DNA from: Ruminococcus bicirculans (ex Wegman et al. 2014)
Lineage (GTDB): Bacteria; Bacillota; Clostridia; Oscillospirales; Ruminococcaceae
Direction of reading: 5' to 3'
Length of the DNA: 64,000 nt
Assembly: GCF_000723465.1 (NCBI RefSeq)
Contig: NZ_HF545616.1
Coordinates: forward strand, 1 to 64,000
The position numbers were made by a program, and so were the translations under genes. The notes beneath the pieces were generated by a model. The model was not told where the DNA came from, ran no database searches, and saw nothing but the letters and a program-made list of their open reading frames with translations. This document shows positions 46,844-55,062 of this stretch, one piece after another. Every line of letters starts with the position of its first letter. The stretch's first letter is position 1.

Positions 46844-48454
46844 GTGTCGAGAAATAAAATCTCTCTAAAACGAATGATCTCTGCGGCACTTGCAGCAGGT
46901 CTGGCGCTGACCATGACCGTGACTGCTTTCGCAGATGAGCCTTATACAGCCTATAACTACGACTATTGGGACGATGCGATCCCATCGCAGAGTGCCTACC
47001 GTGTAGAAAAGACTGTAACAGGTGCAGATATGGGTCTTGACAGGCTTTCAGATCCGAGCGACCCGCTTTATATAAGCGATGACGCTCCTGCAAAGCTCTC
47101 AGATGCAAAAGACCTCTTTTACGATCAGGACAACGATACTTTCTGGGTGTGCGATTCAGGCAACAACAGAATACTCCGTCTTGATACTGATCTTAAGGTA
47201 ACAGGCTGTTATACCGGATTCACAGGCTCTACAGAAATATCTGTAGGCGAGGACGGAAAATCGACCTTCCTTAATCCTAACGGCATATATGTCAAAAAGA
47301 GCATCTTTGATGATAAGCTTTATGTTTACATCGCAGATACAGACAATTCAAGGGCTGTTAAGTGTACTGTTGAGTCAGGCACAGAAATGACTCTGGTGCA
47401 GGAATACACAAAGCCTGACACAAAGCTTTATGATTCCGAAACATTCAACCCTTCAAAGATACTTGCAGATAAGGCAGAGAATATCTACGTTGTTTGTAAG
47501 TCAGTAAACACAGGTTCTGTTCAGTTCAATAAGGACGGTGAGTTCCAGGGCTTCTACGGTGCTAACCGTGTTGAGGTAACAGCTGCCGTTATCGCTCAGA
47601 AGCTGTGGAGAAAGATCGCTTCAAACGAGCAGATCTCAGCAATGACAAGAAACGTTCCGGTCGAGTATGCAAACTTCGATATCGACGCAGACGGATTTAT
47701 CTACACTGTTACTGAGGCTGCAAATACTACGACCGACGCTGTTAAGAAGCTTAACCCAGCTGGTTATAACATCTGGGATAACGCAGTCGGTGATGAGTAT
47801 TCATTTGGTGACGTTGCTTCAGAGTATGATTCAACAACAAATAAAACTTATAAGTGCAGACTTACAGATATCTGCGTTTCTGACAACGGAACAATAAATG
47901 TTCTTGACTATGAAAACGGCAGAGTGTTCCAGTATGATAAGCTCTGTAATCTTCTTTGCATCTTTGGTACAAAGAACTCCACTTCTGATCAGGCAGGAAG
48001 CTTCCTTGGACCAAACGCTATCGAGGCAAGAGGCAACGAGGTCTATATCCTTGACGGAACAAAGAACGATATCACAGTTTATACTGAAACAACTTTCGGT
48101 AATGTCGTTCACAGAGCAGTTCTCCTCTATGACGAGGGCAGATACTCAGACGCAAGAGCTGATTGGGAAGAAGTTATAAAGAGAGACGGCGGCTATGCAA
48201 TGGCTTATGTCGGACTTGGTAAGGCTTGCCTTAACGACGGCGAGTATATGAAGGCTCTTGATTACTTCAAAACAGCTTACGATCAGGACGATTACGATAA
48301 GGCATTCAAATATGCAAGAGAAGAATGGCTCAGAGATAACTTCACAGTGATAATGATAGTTATTATCGTTTTGATCGCTCTGCTCATCGTAAAGGCAGTT
48401 CTCAAGAAAAAGGGCATAAAGCTCATCAAGCGCAAAAAGAAGGAGGGAAACTGA
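46844..48454 (+). CDS. Membrane protein with NHL propeller and TPR
   Basis: This 536-residue outer-facing protein has a signal peptide (ISAALAAGLALTMTVTAFA), a beta-propeller of NHL-type repeats (about 85-420; for example DQDNDTFWVCDSGNNRILRL and GTINVLDYENGRVFQYD), two to three TPR helices (about 425-490), one membrane helix (about 498-520) and a basic cytoplasmic tail. The start GTG 46844 follows AAGGTGATAAG. It sits between the permease pairs and stops one base before the Yip1-like gene. It is probably an accessory scaffold; the ligand is unknown. Confidence 0.87.
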   Translation: MSRNKISLKRMISAALAAGLALTMTVTAFADEPYTAYNYDYWDDAIPSQSAYRVEKTVTGADMGLDRLSDPSDPLYISDDAPAKLSDAKDLFYDQDNDTFWVCDSGNNRILRLDTDLKVTGCYTGFTGSTEISVGEDGKSTFLNPNGIYVKKSIFDDKLYVYIADTDNSRAVKCTVESGTEMTLVQEYTKPDTKLYDSETFNPSKILADKAENIYVVCKSVNTGSVQFNKDGEFQGFYGANRVEVTAAVIAQKLWRKIASNEQISAMTRNVPVEYANFDIDADGFIYTVTEAANTTTDAVKKLNPAGYNIWDNAVGDEYSFGDVASEYDSTTNKTYKCRLTDICVSDNGTINVLDYENGRVFQYDKLCNLLCIFGTKNSTSDQAGSFLGPNAIEARGNEVYILDGTKNDITVYTETTFGNVVHRAVLLYDEGRYSDARADWEEVIKRDGGYAMAYVGLGKACLNDGEYMKALDYFKTAYDQDDYDKAFKYAREEWLRDNFTVIMIVIIVLIALLIVKAVLKKKGIKLIKRKKKEGN

Positions 48455-48455
48455 T

Positions 48456-49085
48456 ATGTATGAATTTACTCCGGTAGGTTGGCTCAAGCATTGTGTTTTC
48501 CACCCTGTTGAGGGCTTTGAGGACCTGAGATGGAAGAAACAAGGCTCAATGAAAATATCGATGCTCATAGTTCTCTTCCTCTTTATTGCAATGGTCGTTG
48601 ACAGACAGCTCACAGGCTTCCAGTTCAATGACAGCTACGTTAAAGTATTCAACGTTGTTCCGCTTATCGTTCAGTCTGTAGTTTACTTCTTCACTTGGGT
48701 ACTCGGCAACTGGGCAATATGCACACTTCTCGACGGTGAAGGTACACTTAAAAAGATCTGCATCTATTCTGCATATTCTCTTGTTCCTTACATCGTTTGC
48801 ACATTTATCGCAGTGATCTTCTCAAACGTTCTGGTACAGGACGAGTCGATCTGGATCACAGCTATCCAGTATCTTGGCATCGGCTGGTCTGTTATCCTTA
48901 TGGTGCAGGCAATGAGAGCCGTTCACCAGTATTCATTCGGAAAAACACTTGCTTCAATTATTGGTACGATCATCGCAATGCTTCTTATATTGTTCCTTGC
49001 GATACTTCTCCTTTCATTGTTCCAGCAGGTATATGTATTCGGTTACTCAGTTTATACTGAGATCATGTACAGGATCAGAGGCTAA
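48456..49085 (+). CDS. Yip1 family membrane protein
   Basis: This 209-residue protein has about five membrane helices and the Yip1-like pattern, beginning with an amphipathic P-E-x-F-E/D segment (HPVEGFEDLRWKKQGS) before the first helix. Bacterial Yip1-domain proteins have no settled role. It is placed one base after the NHL/TPR gene, with GGAGG inside that gene's last codons, so the two are tightly coupled and probably form a complex. Confidence 0.85.
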   Translation: MYEFTPVGWLKHCVFHPVEGFEDLRWKKQGSMKISMLIVLFLFIAMVVDRQLTGFQFNDSYVKVFNVVPLIVQSVVYFFTWVLGNWAICTLLDGEGTLKKICIYSAYSLVPYIVCTFIAVIFSNVLVQDESIWITAIQYLGIGWSVILMVQAMRAVHQYSFGKTLASIIGTIIAMLLILFLAILLLSLFQQVYVFGYSVYTEIMYRIRG

Positions 49086-49111
49086 AACAGAAACGGTGGT
49101 GTAAATAATAA

Positions 49112-51589
49112 ATGCATAACAAAAGTTACAAGAAAGCAGTTGTCTTTGCTATCTGCCTTACAATGCTGATGCCTCTGGGGTCAATGGTGGTTTCTTCCAC
49201 TGACGAGAGTTCAAGCCAGGCTGATTCAAGCGCCGCAGTAAAGGATACTGACAGCAGTGTCGATTCAGCGGCTGATGATACAAGCTCAGCTGACGCTTCC
49301 GACGCAGCAGCTACTGCCGATGAAAGCAGCGATAAAGCTGCTGAAGACTCAGCAGCCGATGAGAAAACAACTACTACAGCAAGCAAGGACGACGAGGTTC
49401 AGCCTATAACTGACGAAGAAGCTCTTGCAATGTGCGAAAAGATAACAGAGAACGACAAGATAGCTCTTTATCTTGACGAAGAAAACGAAAGACTTTGTCT
49501 TTATGTAAAGGCTTCAGGTAAGTATTGGTGGACTTCGCCTATAAATGTTCAGGCTGACCAGACAATTATCGACACAGTTAAGGGCACAGCAATGAAAAAT
49601 GCCCAGAGAAAGCAGATCGCTGCAAGTGCCGCTATCAGAGTCGGTGACCTTAGACAGGAAAAGAGAACAGAGTCCCCTGCTCCGGTTTATTCCAACAAGG
49701 CAAAGGTAAAATGGCAGAAAAATTCAGACGGCGTTGTTGCTACATATAACTACGTTTCTGATGGTGTGAAGCTCAAGATACATTACGTTCTTGAGGACGA
49801 TAACCTTTATGTTTACTGCGATTCAGATGAGATCGAGGAGAAAAACACTTCTCAGGTAGACGGAAAGGTGCTTACAAAGATCGAGTTCTGCCCTAACTTC
49901 GGCGCTGCTGATTCAACTGCGACAGGCTATATGATAGTTCCTGACGGAAGCGGTGCTGTAATAAACTACAACAACGGCAAGACCGAGTATGCTGACTATA
50001 ATCAGCAGGTATTCGGCAGAGATTATACAGCCGTTCCAATAACAGCTCCAAGAACCACTCAGCAGGCTTATATGCCAGTCCTTGCAACAGTAAGCGGTTC
50101 ATCTGGACTTGTTTGCGTTGCTTCTGACGGTGAGTCAAACGTTTATGCTCACGCTCAGGTATGCGGACAGGAAAAGCAGGCTTACAACACTTGTTACTTC
50201 GAGTTTGAAACAAGAAGCTCAGACTCATTCTTCATGAGCGGTGATAACTCAAACAAGATCACAGTGTTCGAGAAGAACGGAATAAAGACCGAGAGATTTG
50301 GAGTTCGTTATTATCCTGTTGATTCAGACAACGGCGAGGATCTTAACTACGCCGACTGCGCTGAGGTCTACAGAAACTACCTTATCAATAATAGGGGTCT
50401 TACAGCTAAGGCTCAGGCAAATAAGAGCGATCTTTACGTTGACCTTTATGGCGGCGTTATGAAGGATACTTCTATTCTCGGTATCCCATTCAATCTTAAA
50501 ACAGAGATCACTGGCTTCGATCAGGCTTCCGACATACTTGATATCCTCAAGGACGGCGGAGTTGACAACATAACTGTCAACTATAACGACTGGACAAATG
50601 ACTCTATCAAGAACAAGATATCCACAGAGGTATCTCCGTCCGGCAAGCTTGGCGGTTCAAGCGCATTCGATAAGCTTATCTCAAAGGACGATAATATGAA
50701 GATCGTTCCTTCAATGAACAACTTCCAGATGGACAGCGGTTCATGGGGATATATGACTCTTACAAGCACAGCTATCAGAGTTTCAAATGCTTATTCAAGA
50801 CAGTCATCATACAGCCCGGCATTCGGTGTTGCAGAAAAGGGAGTTTCACCTGCCCTGCTCACACCAAACAAGTACTCGAATGTGTTCACAGAAATGCTCG
50901 AGAGCTATACTGATGAAAAGCTCACTTCTATCGGCTTCGGTGATTATTCAACAAAGCTTGTTTCTGACTATTCAAAGAAGGATCCTTCAAGCAGAAGCAA
51001 GACCATGAATACTGTCGTTGACGGCTATAAGAGTGCGAGCGAGAAGATCAGTACAGTATTCGCAGACGGTGCGAACTCTTACGTTCTCCCATATGTAACA
51101 AACGTTTCAAACGTTCCTGTTTACTCCAGTGGATTCAACGTAACAGATTTCGATATTCCATTCTATCAGATGGTCATTCACGGATATGTTGACTACGCTT
51201 CAACACCTATCAATAAGAGCTCAAATTCAGATGAAACATTCCTGCTTTCACTGGCTTCAGGCTCACAGATACACTATGATATGACATACGCTGACGCTGA
51301 TACGCTTCAGGATACAGAATATGACGACCTGTATTATTCAAACTATGCAGGCTGGACAGATCTTGCGGCTAATCAGTACAAAAAGGTAAGCAGCATACTT
51401 TCAGGCGTTTCAGATTATACGATCACAAAGTATGAGCTGAGCGATGACAAGAACGTTCTTACCACAACTTATTCAAAGGACGGAGCTTCAGACGTTGTTA
51501 TCAGTGTTGATAAGAAGAACGCAACAGCTACCGTAGGCACAGAGGTCTATGACCTTGCAGATTGTATAGAAGGAGGTTTGACAGAATAA
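49112..51589 (+). CDS. Large secreted protein, DUF5696-like
   Basis: 825 residues: a signal peptide (about 1-27), a Ser/Ala/Asp-rich linker (30-90) and a large outer domain. The middle part shows a barrel-like order (ILDILKDGGVDNITVNYNDW, then KIVPSMNNFQM), as in DUF5696 proteins, which look like remote glycosidase-type barrels. No catalytic residues can be assigned by eye. There is no lipobox or C-terminal anchor. ATG 49112 has only a weak GGTGG upstream. The stop overlaps the next start (TAATG). The DUF assignment is by recollection of the family and genomic context. Confidence 0.75.
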   Translation: MHNKSYKKAVVFAICLTMLMPLGSMVVSSTDESSSQADSSAAVKDTDSSVDSAADDTSSADASDAAATADESSDKAAEDSAADEKTTTTASKDDEVQPITDEEALAMCEKITENDKIALYLDEENERLCLYVKASGKYWWTSPINVQADQTIIDTVKGTAMKNAQRKQIAASAAIRVGDLRQEKRTESPAPVYSNKAKVKWQKNSDGVVATYNYVSDGVKLKIHYVLEDDNLYVYCDSDEIEEKNTSQVDGKVLTKIEFCPNFGAADSTATGYMIVPDGSGAVINYNNGKTEYADYNQQVFGRDYTAVPITAPRTTQQAYMPVLATVSGSSGLVCVASDGESNVYAHAQVCGQEKQAYNTCYFEFETRSSDSFFMSGDNSNKITVFEKNGIKTERFGVRYYPVDSDNGEDLNYADCAEVYRNYLINNRGLTAKAQANKSDLYVDLYGGVMKDTSILGIPFNLKTEITGFDQASDILDILKDGGVDNITVNYNDWTNDSIKNKISTEVSPSGKLGGSSAFDKLISKDDNMKIVPSMNNFQMDSGSWGYMTLTSTAIRVSNAYSRQSSYSPAFGVAEKGVSPALLTPNKYSNVFTEMLESYTDEKLTSIGFGDYSTKLVSDYSKKDPSSRSKTMNTVVDGYKSASEKISTVFADGANSYVLPYVTNVSNVPVYSSGFNVTDFDIPFYQMVIHGYVDYASTPINKSSNSDETFLLSLASGSQIHYDMTYADADTLQDTEYDDLYYSNYAGWTDLAANQYKKVSSILSGVSDYTITKYELSDDKNVLTTTYSKDGASDVVISVDKKNATATVGTEVYDLADCIEGGLTE

Positions 51590-52671
51590 TGAGCGAAGAG
51601 ATCAAAAACACTCCTGAAGAGATCGAGGCTGTTAAGGCTGAGGATCTTGAAGATACAGTCGAAAAGGAAAATGACGCTGAGGCTGTTATAGAAGAAATTT
51701 CAACAGAGGAGATAATCGCAGAAGAGCCTGCCGCTGAGGCAGTCGCTCCTGCACCTGTGATGAAGGAAAAGAAGCACAGACTTTCTTATGAAAAAAGAAA
51801 AGGACTTTACGGCTACGGATTTATAGCGATCTGGGCGCTGGGTACTATCTACTTCTTTATCCTGCCTCTTATAGAATCTCTCATTTACTCATTCAACAAA
51901 ACTGAGGTAACTCAGGGCGGAATGAAAATGTCCTTTATCGGTTGGAAAAACTATGTAAACGCTTTCCGTAAGGATCAGGATTATTCCAAGGCTCTGGTAG
52001 CAATGATCGAGAATACGGTTTTGAGAACTCCTCTTATCCTCATATTCTCTATCTTTATCGCAGTTATCCTTAATCAGAAATTCAAGGGAAGAACATTCGC
52101 AAGATCAGTATTCTTCCTCCCTGTTATCATCGCTACAGGTCCTGTTATCGACATCATCAACGGTAACATGAGCACAGGCGGATACGCAGGCGGATCTGAG
52201 CAGTTCAGCTCAATGTTCGAGGCTGACCTCGTTGACCAGCTGCTGAACTTCCTCGGTATCTACAACATCAGTGATAAGCTCACTATGATAATAAACTCGC
52301 TGACCACCGACATCCTGAACCTTGTATGGAACTCAGGTATCCAGATACTTCTAGTGCTTTCAGCACTTCAGGGTATCCCGCTCTCAGCTAAGGAAGCAGC
52401 CCAGATCGAGGGTGCAACTTCATGGGAGTTCTTCTGGAAAGTCACAATTCCTTATATCAGCCCAATGATACTTTCAAGCGTGGTTTATACAATCGTTGAC
52501 TCATTCGTCGATCCACAGAACGAAGTTATGACGATCGTTCTTAACAAGGCAAGCAACTGGGAGCATGGCTACTCAGCGGCAATGGCTTGGGCATACTTCC
52601 TTATTGTAGCAGTATTCCTTGCACTTGTCGTAGCACTTGTTAATAAGTTCGTTTACTATGAAGTAGAATAA
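51589..52671 (+). CDS. Sugar ABC permease, MalF type (pair 2), acidic head
   Basis: This 360-residue permease has the EAA loop KEAAQIEGATSWEFFWKVTIP and six helices. It carries an extra N-terminal head of about 65 residues, almost all Glu, Ala, Val, Ile and Pro, which is not normal for the family and may dock a partner. The start ATG 51589 overlaps the previous stop by one base; AGGAGG lies 12 bases upstream. It is the second permease pair, without its own binding protein. Confidence 0.9.
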   Translation: MSEEIKNTPEEIEAVKAEDLEDTVEKENDAEAVIEEISTEEIIAEEPAAEAVAPAPVMKEKKHRLSYEKRKGLYGYGFIAIWALGTIYFFILPLIESLIYSFNKTEVTQGGMKMSFIGWKNYVNAFRKDQDYSKALVAMIENTVLRTPLILIFSIFIAVILNQKFKGRTFARSVFFLPVIIATGPVIDIINGNMSTGGYAGGSEQFSSMFEADLVDQLLNFLGIYNISDKLTMIINSLTTDILNLVWNSGIQILLVLSALQGIPLSAKEAAQIEGATSWEFFWKVTIPYISPMILSSVVYTIVDSFVDPQNEVMTIVLNKASNWEHGYSAAMAWAYFLIVAVFLALVVALVNKFVYYEVE

Positions 52672-52683
52672 GGGGGGATTTAA

Positions 52684-53733
52684 GTGGCAACTAAAAAAGA
52701 AGAAAAAGAGTTCGAAAAAGAACGAAAGGCTGCTATTAAAGCCCGTTATAAGAAGATGAAAGAGGAGGGTCTTGAGAAATATCTCACCCCTGAGCAGATC
52801 AGCTATAACAGAAGAAGAAGAGCGATCGGAATGGTTTGGCCGTTCTTCAGATTCCTCATCCTGTTTGGTCTGTGCTTCGTAATCCTCTATCCACTGATAT
52901 TCATGCTTTCAACTGCGTTCAGACCAAATGAGCAGATGAACGACCCGTCAGTAGTTTGGATCCCTAAGAGCTTCACACTTGATAACATCAAGGACGTTTG
53001 GGGAGTAATGAAGTTTGAAGATACTGTTGTAAACACAGTTATCCTTAACCTCGTGGCCTCTGTCCTTCAGGTTATCACCTGCTCTATCACAGGCTACGGC
53101 TTTGCTAGATTTAAGTTCAAAGGTAAGGGAATCCTGTTTGGTATCGTTGTTCTTATGATCATCGTACCTCCACAGATCACAACTATCCCACTTTACCTCC
53201 AGTATGCTTACTTCAAGCCAGCGTGGCTCGCTAAGGTATTCACACTTGGCAAATCAACATCGCTTATCAACAGCGGTTGGACAATGTATCTTCCTGCATT
53301 GTTTGCAAACGGACTCCGTGCAGGTCTGTTTATCTTCATCTTCCGTCAGTTCTTCAGAGGACTTCCTAAGGAGCTTGAAGATGCTGCATACCTCGACGGC
53401 TGCAGCCCACTGAAAACATTCCTTGTTATCATGTGTCCTAACGCAAAGTCATCGTTCCTGACAGTATTCCTGTTCTCTATCGTTTGGTATTGGAACGACT
53501 ACTATGTATCATCATCATTCTTCACACAGAACGACACTGTCGCTCTTATGCTGAAGAACCTGAATACAAACCTGACTCAGCAGCTCTTCGACGGTCAGGC
53601 GGTATCTGTAAGACAGATAATCGTATGGCTTGAAGCAGGTTGTCTGCTTTCTATCACACCTATCCTTATTATGTATGTATTTCTCCAGAGATACTTTATT
53701 GAGGGTGTTGAAAGATCAGGTCTTGCAAACTAA
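52684..53733 (+). CDS. Sugar ABC permease, MalG type (pair 2)
   Basis: A 349-residue permease. The first 60 residues are charged (KKEEKEFEKERKAAIKARYK), then six helices with the EAA loop EDAAYLDGCSPLKTFLVIMCP. GTG 52684 follows AGGGGGG. It completes the second permease pair and is the last gene before a strong terminator, so it probably ends the transcript that began at 39.9 kb. Confidence 0.92.
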   Translation: MATKKEEKEFEKERKAAIKARYKKMKEEGLEKYLTPEQISYNRRRRAIGMVWPFFRFLILFGLCFVILYPLIFMLSTAFRPNEQMNDPSVVWIPKSFTLDNIKDVWGVMKFEDTVVNTVILNLVASVLQVITCSITGYGFARFKFKGKGILFGIVVLMIIVPPQITTIPLYLQYAYFKPAWLAKVFTLGKSTSLINSGWTMYLPALFANGLRAGLFIFIFRQFFRGLPKELEDAAYLDGCSPLKTFLVIMCPNAKSSFLTVFLFSIVWYWNDYYVSSSFFTQNDTVALMLKNLNTNLTQQLFDGQAVSVRQIIVWLEAGCLLSITPILIMYVFLQRYFIEGVERSGLAN

Positions 53734-53752
53734 TTTGCAAATAAGCTTATCA

Positions 53753-53787
53753 AAAGTCCTGCACTTCGGTGTGGGACTTTTTTTTGC
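53753..53787 (+). terminator. UUCG-capped terminator closing the supercluster
   Basis: AAAGTCCTGCAC, TTCG, GTGTGGGACTTT: a near-perfect stem with a stable tetraloop and a long T run, 20 bases after the last permease. Confidence 0.93.
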
Positions 53788-53920
53788 GTGAAGCCCTTTT
53801 TATGTTCATATATTTAAGACTTATTAAATTTGTACATATATAAAGCAACGCACTTGTGCATATTGCATTGAAATGTCAGGTTAATTTAGTACAATCGTGT
53901 ATAGAAAAAAAAACTTTTTT

Positions 53921-53929
53921 TGATATAAT
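53921..53929 (+). promoter_or_regulatory. Extended -10 promoter of the adaptor-permease unit
   Basis: TGATATAAT is an extended -10 element with perfect TATAAT and no clear -35 upstream. The start codon is 63 bases downstream. Confidence 0.65.
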
Positions 53930-53991
53930 TACTTTGGGTATTATTGCCCATGGTAAGTTGTTTATAAAAATATTCAGTTAGGAGTCTGAAC

Positions 53992-55044
53992 ATGAATATA
54001 AAAGTTGATTTAAAAAAGCTTTTTGCTGCCGCAGTATCAGCGATAATGTGCCTCTCCGCAGGGGGTTGCTATCTGCTTCCTGACGAGGAGGAAGTCCTCG
54101 ATGCGCCGACCGTGAAGGCAAGCGATGTTACATATTCCACAGTGACGGCAAAGAAAAAAGACCTTGAAAAGAAGATAGTCGCAACGGGCACTGTCACAGC
54201 GGAAAATCAGTATACTCTTTCTTATGAAAAGCAGAGTGGCACAGTGTCAAAATTTTATGTAAAAGCAGGCGATAAGGTCAAAAAGGGTGATGTTATCTGT
54301 GACCTTGATACATATGACCTTGACTATCAGATAGAAGAAAAACAGCTTTATCTCGAAAAAGCAAAGCTTAATGTTGATATAATTTATGAAGGCGGCGGCT
54401 CCCAGGCAGAGATAGACTCTGCTTATGTTGACGTTCAGCTTCTTGAAAAAGAGCTTGAAAAGCTTCAGGCTCAGAAGGAGGATTCAAGCCTGAAATCGCC
54501 TATAGACGGCGTTGTTTCGTCACTCTCTGACGTAAGAGCAGGCGACAACGTAAATCCGGGTCAGACTATCGCAACTGTTATAGATACTTCGGCTCTTTAT
54601 ATCGCAATACAGCCTGACGACCTCACCCAGTATGATATCGACACAGAAGTGCAGATAAGGATAGGCGAGGATTATTATGACGGTGTTGTTTTTATGACTC
54701 CTAAAAAGCTTGCTGATTATCAGGAAGAGCAGAAAGAGGATCACAATAATGTTGACGATACAGGTATAGATTATCAGGCGGACACTATCTATGTGAGATT
54801 TAAGGATACCGCCCCTGCGGAAACAGTGGGTCAGCTTGCAGATACGATACTTGTCCTTGACAGCGTAAAGGACGCTATCGTTATCTCAAATAATCTGATA
54901 AAAAAGGTTGACGGCACAAAGGTAGTTTATGTGCTGAAAAACGGTGAAAAAACTGCCGTTGAAGTGGAAACAGGACTTTCTACAGGCTCTCAGACCGAGA
55001 TAAAATCGGGCCTTAAAGAGGGCGACGAAATTGTTATCAGATAG
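53992..55044 (+). CDS. HlyD/MacA-like adaptor lipoprotein
   Basis: This 350-residue lipoprotein has signal AAAVSAIMCLSAGGC, with the acylated cysteine probably Cys26. A biotinyl-lipoyl-like half (VSKFYVKAGDKVKKGDVICD), a helical hairpin (about 115-165) and the second half (LKSPIDGVVSSLSDVRAGDN) follow, then a beta-barrel and C-terminal domain. This is the MacA/HlyD adaptor order. It lies 18 bases before the FtsX permease. In a Gram-positive cell such adaptors assist MacB-like exporters. Confidence 0.9.
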   Translation: MNIKVDLKKLFAAAVSAIMCLSAGGCYLLPDEEEVLDAPTVKASDVTYSTVTAKKKDLEKKIVATGTVTAENQYTLSYEKQSGTVSKFYVKAGDKVKKGDVICDLDTYDLDYQIEEKQLYLEKAKLNVDIIYEGGGSQAEIDSAYVDVQLLEKELEKLQAQKEDSSLKSPIDGVVSSLSDVRAGDNVNPGQTIATVIDTSALYIAIQPDDLTQYDIDTEVQIRIGEDYYDGVVFMTPKKLADYQEEQKEDHNNVDDTGIDYQADTIYVRFKDTAPAETVGQLADTILVLDSVKDAIVISNNLIKKVDGTKVVYVLKNGEKTAVEVETGLSTGSQTEIKSGLKEGDEIVIR

Positions 55045-55062
55045 GTTTGAAAGGATAAGCTT

